This document shows, in pieces, positions 9,364 through 17,450 of a stretch of DNA of 51,497 bases (position 1 is its first letter; each line of letters begins with the position of its first letter). The notes under the pieces are model-generated. The model was not told the origin of the DNA, made no database searches, and saw nothing but the letters and a program-made list of their open reading frames with translations. The stretch comes from Myxococcaceae bacterium. GTDB lineage: Bacteria; Myxococcota; Myxococcia; Myxococcales; Myxococcaceae. The DNA is taken from NCBI GenBank assembly GCA_025459425.1, contig JALOQF010000185.1, positions 1 through 51,497 of the forward strand, read 5' to 3'. Position numbers and translations under genes: made by a program.

Positions 9364-10185
9364 ATGGTGACCCTCGTTGCCCTCGCGGTGCTCGTCGCAG
9401 CTCCGCCAACACCTTCCTCGGTCGTCTTGTTGAGCCGACGTACGAGCGTCTCCATCGCCGAGGCCAGCGCCCTCACCAGCCGCGTCGCCGGCGCGCTCGC
9501 GGCCAACGGCGTCACCGTCTCGACGCCTCCCGACGCGGCGGCCGCGGCGCTCAAGCGGCTCGGGTTCCCCGACTCGTCATCGTGCGGCGGCAAGCGTGAG
9601 TGTCTCGTCGAGCTCGGCCGACAGCTCCAGGTCGAGTGGGTCTTCGCCGTCAGCGTCACCAAGGTCGAGAATGACCGGTCGGTCGGCGTCGAGCTGATCC
9701 ACGTCACCGACGGCAGCAGCCCCGAGAAGGACGCGGTGGTGCTCGCGCCGAAGGCCGACCTCACGCCCGACCTGTTGGCGGCCTTCGCGAAGAGGGTGCT
9801 CGACCGCTGGAGCCCCCGGCCCTCGGACACGCCTGCGGCCGTCACCGTGACGCCGCCCGCAACGCCCCGGCCACCACCACCCGACCTGCCCCCACCACCG
9901 CCGCCGCCAGCGCCGGAGGCCCCGCGCTCGCACCTCGCGTCATGGGTTCTGGGCGGGCTGGGCGCCGCGGCCCTCGTCGCCAGTGGCGTCTTCCTCGCCT
10001 CGGGCCTCGCTCGCTGGGGCTCCATCTACGAGCCGGGCGTCGACGCGATGAATCGACGCGTGTCGCTCCTCACCTTCGCCGAGGCCTCCGCGCGCCGAGA
10101 CCTGGCCAACACCGACTTCACCATCTCGGGGGTCCTCGGGGGCACCGCGCTCGCCCTCGGCCTCGCCGCCGTTCTCACCTGGTGA
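9364..10185 (+). CDS. Secreted or membrane-anchored protein with Pro-rich linker and C-terminal helices
   Basis: The protein has 273 residues from the ATG at 9364; the frame is open upstream but without coding bias. Residues 1-14 form a short signal. Residues 15-145 look like a small alpha/beta domain of the kind found in TolB-N or PEGA-associated myxobacterial proteins. Residues 155-195 are a Pro-rich linker, then two hydrophobic helices (about 200-222 and 250-272) follow. The gene ends 2 nt before the next ATG, so both are probably one transcript. A role in envelope sensing or secretion is possible but not shown. Confidence 0.6.
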   Translation: MVTLVALAVLVAAPPTPSSVVLLSRRTSVSIAEASALTSRVAGALAANGVTVSTPPDAAAAALKRLGFPDSSSCGGKRECLVELGRQLQVEWVFAVSVTKVENDRSVGVELIHVTDGSSPEKDAVVLAPKADLTPDLLAAFAKRVLDRWSPRPSDTPAAVTVTPPATPRPPPPDLPPPPPPPAPEAPRSHLASWVLGGLGAAALVASGVFLASGLARWGSIYEPGVDAMNRRVSLLTFAEASARRDLANTDFTISGVLGGTALALGLAAVLTW

Positions 10186-10187
10186 CC

Positions 10188-12689
10188 ATGCGACACGCTC
10201 ACTTCCTCGCGGGACTCGGGTTGGCCTCGCTCCTCTCGTGCCAGCTCGACCCGAACGCGGTCTATGCCTGTGACGACACCCGGGACTGCCCCGAGGGCTT
10301 CTCGTGCCGGGAGCAGCGCTGCGAGCCCGTCGACGCTGGAGCGACCGGCGGTGGCTCGGCTGGCGGTGCTGCCGGTGGAGTCGGAGGTGGCACTGCCGGT
10401 GGAGTCGCAGGTGGCACTGCCGGTGGAGTCGCAGGTGGCACTGCCGGTGGATCCGCAGGTGGCACTGCTGGTGGAGTCGCAGGTGGTACTGCCGGTGGAT
10501 CCGCAGGTGGTACTGCCGGTGGATCCGCAGGTGGCACTGCCGGTGGATCCGCAGGTGGTGCTGCCGGTGGATCCGCAGGTGGTGCTGCTGGTGGATCCGC
10601 AGGTGGTGCTTCCGGCGGGTCCGCTGGTGGAGGCGCGTGCGTGCCGACTCCGGTGAACTGCGTTCAAGCCGTCGACTGCGGCTACTTCGATGCCGGCTGC
10701 GGGGTGGCGGTCTTCTGCGGGCGCTGCGCGGCGCCGCAGGAATGCGGTGTGAGCACTCCCAACCGCTGCGCCGACCCGCGGGTGTGCACCCCCGAGGGCT
10801 GGTGCTGGGAACACCCGCTCCCGCAAGGAGGCTCGTTCGTGAGCGGCTTCGCCTTCGGCCCGCGAGAGGTCTACCTCGGCACCGACACCGGTTCGCTCCT
10901 CTTCTGGAACGGCGAGCGCACGCGCGGCACCACCTTCCCGACCCAGGCTGGCGTCGGGGTGCGCGCGGTGTTCGGAGTCTCATCCACCGAGCTGTACGTC
11001 GGCACGGAAGGTGGCCGCATCTTCCGCTTCGACGGCACCACGTGGTCGCGCGAGCTCATCTCCACCGGTGTCGCCAACGCCATCTTGTCCATTCACCGTG
11101 GGCCCTCAGGCGTCATCGTGGCGGCGGGCTCTGGTGGTGTGCTGCTCGAACGGAACCCGACCACCCAGGTGTGGACACCCATCTCGATTTCACCTCCCAC
11201 CACGCCTGCGTTCCGGCGCGTCTTCGTCGCCGAGCCCTTCATCTTCGCCATCTCGGACCTGGGCCAGGTGTACCGCGGCGCCATCGGCAGCAACCAGGTG
11301 CTGGCCGTCGGCCCACTGCCACCCATCTCGCTCATCACGGAGCGGAACGCCGCGGCCTTCTCGGCAGACGCCGGGTTCGTCGTGGTGGCCGGTGGAGCGG
11401 TGGCGCCAGCGAGTGGGCGCGCCGTGATGCTCGACCTTCGACAACCGACGGGGTGGGTCACCGTGCGAGACGAGCCTGGCCAGCCCTTCGAGGCCGTCGA
11501 AATCCAGGAGCCGCGCGTCTTCCTCTCTGGCAACCGTGGAAACGTCGCCGTCGTCACCCTCGCGGCCGACGGAGGTGTGTCGTCCGAGGGGCCGCTCCTG
11601 CCCTCCGACGCGCCGCTGTTCCGCAGCGTGATTCCGACCGCGACCGACCAGTTCATTCTCGGCGGCAACAACGGGGTGATGGGCTTCGTGGAGCGTGACG
11701 GCGGGGCGTGGAGCGTCACCGACAACGCGTTCGCCCAGAACCGCTTCGACACCAACAACGACGGGTGCGCCACCGCCGGGCTGGTCGCTGGCAGCCCCGT
11801 GGCGTTCGTCACCTCGGCGGGCAACCGCATCGGCTCGCGCGGGGCCCGGTGGTCGTGGCAGGGGGGCGGCTCGGTCGGTGGGTCCTTCGAGTGGGGGCGC
11901 TGCCACGTGACGGCGCAAGACCAGGCGTGGGCCGTCGGCAACGACCGGGCACTCGTCAACCCCGTCTCGCGCGTCGCCCGCCGCTCGGGCCAGAACTGGA
12001 CCGAAGTCGACACGCCGCAGTTCTCGCAGCAGTGGGCCGCCGTGTCGGGCTTCCCCGGTGGGAGCACCTTCTTCCTCGCGAACAGCAACGTCGTGCTCGT
12101 CAACGTCGATGGCGGCACGACGCCAGGCGCCTTCCGGCGGGTGGTGCTCGATGGCGGCCCGGTGAACGACCTGTTCGCGTTGTCTCCAGCCGCCGTGAGC
12201 GCCGTGCATGGCGCGATGAACCGGGGAAACCACTTCTCGGCCGAACCACAGTTCACCGCGTGGAATTGGTCAGCCGCTGCGCAGCCCCCTGCTCCGCCCA
12301 ATGACGCCTTCGCCATTCACGGGGTCGGCCAGGGCAACGCCTTCTTCATCCTCACCGTCGGCAGCGCCGGGCTCGTCATCGAGCGCAACCAGAGCCTCAT
12401 GGGCGTCCAGAGTCGGGTGCCCGGCGTGAGCGACCTCACCGACGTGTGGGTCTCGAGCTCGCGCAACGCGTACATCGCCACCACCGTCGACGCCGGCACG
12501 CTCGTCGGCCGCACCAGCCCGACGGTCATCTTCCGGTCGCCCGACGGGGGCGTACGTCTCGAGCCCGTGCCCGTCAGCCAGCGCATTCGTGGGCTCTTCG
12601 GCGTCGACGACCTCGACGGCACGACGCGCGTCTGGGTCACCGGGAGCAGCGGCGCCGTCCTGCGCCGAGACCTGCCTGACGGCGGTTGA
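10188..12689 (+). CDS. Large Gly-repeat lipoprotein with Cys-rich and propeller-like domains
   Basis: The protein has 833 residues. A signal ends in Leu-Leu-Ser-Cys (lipobox about residue 18). Next comes a short Cys-rich segment, then about 90 residues of a Gly-Gly-(Thr/Ser/Ala)-Ala repeat (around 58-145), a second Cys-rich knot (about 150-205), and about 620 residues of repeated beta strands with Asp/Gly turns that resemble a beta propeller. Lipoproteins of this layout are common in Myxococcota; the Gly tract probably acts as a flexible stalk on the outer membrane. The true start is the ATG 2 nt after the upstream stop. Function unknown. Confidence 0.8.
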   Translation: MRHAHFLAGLGLASLLSCQLDPNAVYACDDTRDCPEGFSCREQRCEPVDAGATGGGSAGGAAGGVGGGTAGGVAGGTAGGVAGGTAGGSAGGTAGGVAGGTAGGSAGGTAGGSAGGTAGGSAGGAAGGSAGGAAGGSAGGASGGSAGGGACVPTPVNCVQAVDCGYFDAGCGVAVFCGRCAAPQECGVSTPNRCADPRVCTPEGWCWEHPLPQGGSFVSGFAFGPREVYLGTDTGSLLFWNGERTRGTTFPTQAGVGVRAVFGVSSTELYVGTEGGRIFRFDGTTWSRELISTGVANAILSIHRGPSGVIVAAGSGGVLLERNPTTQVWTPISISPPTTPAFRRVFVAEPFIFAISDLGQVYRGAIGSNQVLAVGPLPPISLITERNAAAFSADAGFVVVAGGAVAPASGRAVMLDLRQPTGWVTVRDEPGQPFEAVEIQEPRVFLSGNRGNVAVVTLAADGGVSSEGPLLPSDAPLFRSVIPTATDQFILGGNNGVMGFVERDGGAWSVTDNAFAQNRFDTNNDGCATAGLVAGSPVAFVTSAGNRIGSRGARWSWQGGGSVGGSFEWGRCHVTAQDQAWAVGNDRALVNPVSRVARRSGQNWTEVDTPQFSQQWAAVSGFPGGSTFFLANSNVVLVNVDGGTTPGAFRRVVLDGGPVNDLFALSPAAVSAVHGAMNRGNHFSAEPQFTAWNWSAAAQPPAPPNDAFAIHGVGQGNAFFILTVGSAGLVIERNQSLMGVQSRVPGVSDLTDVWVSSSRNAYIATTVDAGTLVGRTSPTVIFRSPDGGVRLEPVPVSQRIRGLFGVDDLDGTTRVWVTGSSGAVLRRDLPDGG
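10366..10630 (+). repeat. Coding tandem repeat for the Gly-Gly-x-Ala stalk
   Basis: About eleven units of 24 nt (core GGTGGCACTGCCGGTGGA) with mainly silent or Thr/Ser/Ala/Val changes encode the Gly-rich linker. Near-identical units make the tract prone to slippage and length change. Confidence 0.85.
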
Positions 12690-12990
12690 AACCACCGCTG
12701 ACGCCCACGCTCTGGGCCGAGCCGCTCGAGGTCGAGGGGCTTCTCGCGGCGGCGGTGAGCATCGCCGACACCCCGTCGCCCTTCACCGAGCGCGAGAAGA
12801 AGCTCGCGCGGTCCCTCGAAGCGGGCGGGCGCGCGCTCGCCACCGACCTCGAACGCCTCGCTCACGTGACGCAAGCCCAGCCCTCGTTCCACGTGCGGGC
12901 CCTCCGCGTCGCTCGACGACCGAAGACGGCAGCGCCGGAGCAGGTTCCCCCCGCTCCGGCGTGCCTTCGAAGCTGTCGTCGACCGTCGCC
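12686..12990 (+). pseudogene. Frame-broken coding remnant
   Basis: A TTG at 12686 overlaps the preceding stop and opens a stretch with clear third-position GC bias to about 12900 (for example SPFTEREKKLARSLEAGG). The bias then appears to move to another frame (segment ending FEAVVDRRLS) before the convergent gene's stop at 12991. The original frame has no stop until deep in the antisense genes. A frameshifted or decayed gene is the simplest explanation. The product looks like a soluble helical protein with no recognised family. Confidence 0.35.
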
Positions 12991-13398
12991 TCAGCGCTTC
13001 ACGGGCGCCGCACGGCCCTGCGCCTCGGGGAGCGCCGCCGCCGGTCCGCTGCCCGTCGGCGCGTCGGTGTTCGCCACCCGCCGCACGGTGAGCGTCGTCG
13101 GCCCACTCACGGTGAGGTTGCCCTTGAGCTTCTCGAGCTTCTTCTTCCCGAAGCCCTTCACCTTCGTCAGCTCCTCCACCTTCGTGAAGGGCGTCTTCGT
13201 GCGGTGCTCGATGATCCGCTTCGCCGCCTTCTCTCCGACGCCCGGCAGCTGGTCGAGCTGCGCCTGCGTCGCGGTGTTGAGGTTGAGCTGCCCGGTCAGC
13301 TGCAGCTTCGTCTTCGCGCGCTTCGCGGCCAGCGCCTCGCCCGACATGGCCAGGAACGCCACCGCCACCACCGCCATCACCTTCGTTGCCGTCTTCAT
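12991..13398 (-). CDS. Secreted helix-hairpin-helix (ComEA-like) protein
   Basis: The protein has 135 residues from the ATG at 13398, preceded by a good ribosome site (GAAGGAAGAA). Residues 1-24 are a signal peptide ending in Ala-Leu-Ala. Residues 38-95 carry the double HhH pattern of ComEA and related proteins: Leu-Asn-Thr-Ala, then Leu-Pro-Gly-Val-Gly (52-56), then Lys-Gly-Phe-Gly. ComEA-type domains bind double-stranded DNA in the periplasm during uptake. Here a Lys-rich linker and an acidic-free tail support DNA or polyanion binding. The gene sits 97 nt downstream of a small gene on the same strand. Confidence 0.8.
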   Translation of the reverse strand: MKTATKVMAVVAVAFLAMSGEALAAKRAKTKLQLTGQLNLNTATQAQLDQLPGVGEKAAKRIIEHRTKTPFTKVEELTKVKGFGKKKLEKLKGNLTVSGPTTLTVRRVANTDAPTGSGPAAALPEAQGRAAPVKR

Positions 13399-13495
13399 GT
13401 CCGTTCTTCCTTCGTGTGTGTGCTGCGTTGAGTGTGGAACTGCCTTGGTTGAACTGCTGCTGCGTGGACCTGCCCTCGTGCTGCGACTGCCGTCT

Positions 13496-13762
13496 TCAGG
13501 CCGCGACCGAATCGGCTTCCTGCTGCTGCGCGCGCGTGCCCTCGTCACGGCGGTCGGCCACCGCCTCGCGCACGTGCAGCTTCCCGTCGAGGGGCAGCAC
13601 GTCGAGGTACACGTTGAAGCTCCCGTCGCGGTTCACCCACGCCGAGCCCGCGCGCACCCACACCGACGTCGTGCGGCCGTCGCGCTCCTTCGTCTCCTTG
13701 ATGCTGAACACCTGGTACCGCTTGCCAGGCTGGAACTGCGTCTGTGGCTGTGTCTTCTCCAT
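13496..13762 (-). CDS. Small conserved-type hypothetical protein
   Basis: The protein has 88 residues from the ATG at 13762. It is rich in beta-strand residues with a motif around 10-60 (RYQVFSIKETKERDG ... NRDGSFNVYLDVLP) that I associate with short myxobacterial proteins of unknown role. The tail is charged and Gln-rich. No signal or membrane segment. It may be expressed with the HhH gene that follows on the same strand, but 97 nt separate them. Confidence 0.65.
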   Translation of the reverse strand: MEKTQPQTQFQPGKRYQVFSIKETKERDGRTTSVWVRAGSAWVNRDGSFNVYLDVLPLDGKLHVREAVADRRDEGTRAQQQEADSVAA

Positions 13763-13912
13763 CGCTCCTCCGCTTCGTTCGTGCCCGGCGTGAGTGCCGT
13801 GCACGACGCGCGCTTGGCGCTGCGCGCGCGCGTCTCGGCGAGCGGACGAGCGTGGACGCTCCACCTTCTTCTCAGACGTCGAGAAGTCTCGAGGGGCGTC
13901 AGGCGCAGGCGG

Positions 13913-15901
13913 TCACAGCGAGTTCAAGTAGACGAGCAGGGCCGCGCGCTCGTCGGCGGTCAGCCCCTCGAGGGTGCCATGCCGTGCGTCGGCGTCGAAC
14001 GTCTCGAGCAGGGCCTCGAGCGTGGGCACCTGGCCGCCATGCAGGTACGGCGCAGAGCGGCTGACGCCCAGCAGTGAGGGCACGTTGAAGCCGCACACCC
14101 CGCCGTCGGGCACCGTCGCGCAGTCGGGGCTGACGGCATCGGTGCGGTCGAGGTCGCGGTCGCCCGGCAGCGTCGTGCCGACGTCGTGAATCGACGGGCT
14201 GCTCAACGTGGTGCCCGCGTGACAGCGCGCGCACCCCGCCTTCTCGAACGCGCGGCGGCCCGCCATCGCCGGCAACGACGTCGGGTCGACGACCGGGCGC
14301 GTCGCAGGCAGGGACTCGAGGAACAACAGCAGCCGGTCGACGTCGAACGACGCCAGCCCGGAGCCGCCCATGCGCGTGACGATGGTCTGGCGCATGAGGC
14401 TGCTCATCGTCGACACCTCGCCGCCCCAGTGCCAGGGCCCGGTGGCGACGACCGCGCGGCCCGACAGCGACGGGGTGCGGCGGGGCCCTTCGGGGAAGGC
14501 CCAGACGTGGCCATCGTCACGGCCCTCGGGGTGACAGGTGGCGCAGGACATGGCCGAGCCGGTGCTCGCCGACGAGCGCGCATCGAAGAAGAGGCGCCGC
14601 CCCGCCACCACCGACGCAGGCAGCGTGTCGTCGGCCAGCTTGAGCTCACCTCGCCGGGTCAGCCCACCCTGGCCAGTCCCCACCAGGCGCTGCAGCGTGT
14701 GGTCGAACTGGCTGTAGGCCCACACATCGAGGGCCTGGCCGGCGTCTTCGCGCGTCACCACCACCAGTCCATCGACGCCGGGCCGCGTGTCGCTGTAGAG
14801 CACCATCGTTCCCGCGTTGGCGGCGGTCACCGAGACGTTGGCCGACTCGCGGTACGCCGTGACGAGCCACCGGCCCGTCGCGTCGACGACCATCGCCGTC
14901 GGCCCCTGCCCGCGAGACATGACGGGCTGCGGGTAGTCGTCCTGCGGCGTGCAGCCGGTCGCCAGCAACAGCGGCAACACGCGCGCCTGGCTGGTGAGCG
15001 CGTTCATGGTGACGAGCCCCGCCGTCGCAGCGCCGGCACCACACAGCCCTCGGCCGCCGTAGTAGTTCGGCGGAATCGTCGTCGCCGCCGCCGACACCAG
15101 CGGCGTCGTGCGTGCCCACGTCACCGCGGCGAAGGCGCGGTCTTGCGCAGGAGTGCTCGCCAGTTGGGTGAGCGTGCGCGCGACGAAGGGCGACCCTTCT
15201 GGCACGGCCCGGTGGCGAACCAGCACGGCACCCGACGAGGCGTCGAGCTCCCACACCTGGCCATCACGGCCATGCCCGACGAGCAGTCGCGCGCCCTGGC
15301 CGACGAGGGTCGCCGCGCGCGGCTCGACGCCCACCTCGGTTCGCCAGCGCACGGTACCCATCGGCAGCTCGAGCGAGGCGACCTCGCCCTGCCCACTGCG
15401 CGAGGGGCTGAAGGTCGACACCACGAACAGCGTCCGCTCGTCGGCCGAGAGCACCAGGTCCATCGGCTCGGCGGACACCGGCAGCCGCGTCGTCATGCCG
15501 TTCGTGTCGGGCGGCACCACCGTCACCACGTCTTCCGCGCGGCTGGCCACGAAGGCCGTTCCGCTCGGCCCCACCACCACGCGCCCGGGGCTTCGTCCCA
15601 CGGGCACCGTGCGCACCAGCGTCGGGCCCTGGGTGTCCACCACCGACAGGGCGGCGTTGTCGGTGTCGACGACCCAGAGGCGTGAACCATCGGGAGAGAC
15701 CGCCACCGTTCCACTGCCTCGTGCTCCGAGAGCGGGCTTCGTGGGCGTGACCGGTGCGTTCATCATGGGCGGTTGGGTCATCATCGGCGGGTTTCGCGGA
15801 GCGCTCTCCTGCGGTGGGCGACTCGGCGCAGCAGGCGGAGGCAGGGCCTGCGGCGCACACGCACACGACAACCCCACGACGAGCAGCAAGGAACGACGCA
15901 T
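13913..15901 (-). CDS. Lipoprotein with YVTN-type propeller and two c-type haem motifs
   Basis: The protein has 662 residues from the ATG at 15901; the frame is open upstream but without bias. The signal ends in a Cys-rich lipobox (Leu-Ser-Cys). After a Pro-rich linker, residues 50-400 carry repeats of the form Asp-Thr-Asp-Asn/Ala-Ala-Leu-Ser-Val-Val, typical of YVTN/surface propellers. Two CxxCH haem sites follow, near residues 452 (CATCH) and 556 (CARCH), in a region like di-haem cytochrome c peroxidases of the MauG/CCP group. It is probably an outer-membrane or periplasmic redox protein. The substrate is not evident. Confidence 0.85.
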   Translation of the reverse strand: MRRSLLLVVGLSCACAPQALPPPAAPSRPPQESAPRNPPMMTQPPMMNAPVTPTKPALGARGSGTVAVSPDGSRLWVVDTDNAALSVVDTQGPTLVRTVPVGRSPGRVVVGPSGTAFVASRAEDVVTVVPPDTNGMTTRLPVSAEPMDLVLSADERTLFVVSTFSPSRSGQGEVASLELPMGTVRWRTEVGVEPRAATLVGQGARLLVGHGRDGQVWELDASSGAVLVRHRAVPEGSPFVARTLTQLASTPAQDRAFAAVTWARTTPLVSAAATTIPPNYYGGRGLCGAGAATAGLVTMNALTSQARVLPLLLATGCTPQDDYPQPVMSRGQGPTAMVVDATGRWLVTAYRESANVSVTAANAGTMVLYSDTRPGVDGLVVVTREDAGQALDVWAYSQFDHTLQRLVGTGQGGLTRRGELKLADDTLPASVVAGRRLFFDARSSASTGSAMSCATCHPEGRDDGHVWAFPEGPRRTPSLSGRAVVATGPWHWGGEVSTMSSLMRQTIVTRMGGSGLASFDVDRLLLFLESLPATRPVVDPTSLPAMAGRRAFEKAGCARCHAGTTLSSPSIHDVGTTLPGDRDLDRTDAVSPDCATVPDGGVCGFNVPSLLGVSRSAPYLHGGQVPTLEALLETFDADARHGTLEGLTADERAALLVYLNSL

Positions 15902-16497
15902 GGAATCACCTCGTTGGAGACGACGCTGATGGAAAAGCCAACGACCACGAGAGACTTCGCCGAACGGTCGTCGCGGGCGCGACGGGGCGGCCGACGAAGC
16001 GCCCCTCGCGGAATTCACTGCCGCGAGTCGATGACCGCTCGTCGCGCCCTCGCTGCCCGTGACAGGCGCGTCGCATGGCTGCCCAGCCTCGCGAAATGCC
16101 TGGCGTTCTCTGTCGGCGCGTCGTGCGCATGCACCGTGCTCTTGCGCCGGGCATGCCCTTCATTCGCCTCGTCGTGCGCTGCAGCCTCTCGTCGTCGTGT
16201 GTGGCAGTCCCCGTCGTCGGAGCGACCGTCGCCCTGCGCGCGGCCGACGAAGACCGACAGGCGGTCGAAGGCTCCCAGCGACTCGTCGCCTCGCGGGAGC
16301 GGGAGGCGCGCACCGCCGCGGTGATTCGTGAGCGGTGGAACGCCGCGAGCTTCCGCGACGCCCGCATTCTTCGTGGAGCCGGCCCAGACGGTCACCAGCG
16401 CCTCGCCTCAGCTGGCGCGACGGCCGCTGACGTTCCCGGGGCCTTCGCGCACCTTCCCCGTGCCCGCACGAGCGCCTCGCGTGGCAGACTCCGCGCC
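15902..16497. other. Long intergenic region between divergent genes
   Basis: About 600 bp separate the cytochrome lipoprotein (minus) and the gene at 16498 (plus). Both promoters must be here. Open frames on both strands are Arg/Ser/Ala-rich shadows. I see no repeat, RNA or convincing promoter motif. Confidence 0.4.
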
Positions 16498-17403
16498 ATG
16501 CGCTGGGCCATTCTGGGTCTCGTCTTCACCGCGTTTGGGGTCGCTGGTTGGCAGGCGTTGCTGGTGGCGCAGGCCCCACGCGCCGTCGAGAAGCTGGTGC
16601 AGGAGCTCGCGAACGCCCCCGACGCGCCCGAGGCCGACGTGTTCGCCCAACGCCTCACCGAGGCGCTGGCCCGGGAAGGCGTCGCTCCCGCGGGCCTGGT
16701 GGTGACGGCGTCGCACGCCGAGGCCGTGCCCGATGGAACCCGGCGCTCCATCAGCGTGAAGCTCGACGGCCGCAGGCGCTTGCTGGTGGGCTCGGCCGAC
16801 GTGAAGGCCTTCGTGCAGGTGCTGGGCGTCGTCCCCGACGACGTGAAGGTGGCGGCGTCACACTTCCCCTCGGACGCCGAGCGGCTCCCGCTCAAGCCGC
16901 TGGTGCCGGGCCGCGCGTTGGTGGCCTTCGCCGACGTCGTGGAAGAGAAGGACACGGCGTGGTCCTCCACCACCCGTGACGGCGCCTTCACGGTGACGAG
17001 CGCCGAGTACTCGAAGGGCTGCGAGCTGCGCTGCGAGTCGAAGACGGGCGAGCTCAAGTGGAGCGACAAGGGGCCCTGTCAGGTGCGCAAGCAGCACCTG
17101 CGCTTCGTCAGTGACGACTGCGAGCGCGTGGTGGCCTTCGACACCGCCAGCTTCCCCTCGCGGTGGCAGGCGCACCGGGTGGCCTACGTGCTCGACCGCG
17201 CCCAGCTCGCGTGGGCCGTGGCCGCGGTGACGGTGGTGTCGAGCGACGCGCGCGTGCGCAGCAGCCGTGGGTGGCTCCGCGGCTTCTCGGCCATCGGAGG
17301 CCCCGGCCCCGACTTCCGCGCCGACGCGAAGGCCATCGTCTTCACCACGGTGGAAGGCCAGCAGCACGAGATTCCCCTCGAGAAGGCGCCGCCCACTCAG
17401 TGA
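16498..17403 (+). CDS. Hypothetical protein with N-terminal membrane anchor
   Basis: The protein has 301 residues from the ATG at 16498. Residues 2-25 form one hydrophobic helix that would anchor the protein at the inner membrane or act as an uncleaved signal. The rest is a mixed alpha/beta region with a central Cys cluster (Cys-Glu-Leu-Arg-Cys around 178-182, plus two more Cys before residue 210) that could form disulfides in the periplasm. No family recognised. Confidence 0.65.
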   Translation: MRWAILGLVFTAFGVAGWQALLVAQAPRAVEKLVQELANAPDAPEADVFAQRLTEALAREGVAPAGLVVTASHAEAVPDGTRRSISVKLDGRRRLLVGSADVKAFVQVLGVVPDDVKVAASHFPSDAERLPLKPLVPGRALVAFADVVEEKDTAWSSTTRDGAFTVTSAEYSKGCELRCESKTGELKWSDKGPCQVRKQHLRFVSDDCERVVAFDTASFPSRWQAHRVAYVLDRAQLAWAVAAVTVVSSDARVRSSRGWLRGFSAIGGPGPDFRADAKAIVFTTVEGQQHEIPLEKAPPTQ

Positions 17404-17450
17404 TTCGATGTTCCTTGCTACGGTGAGGATGCCTCTCGCAAAGCCGCACC

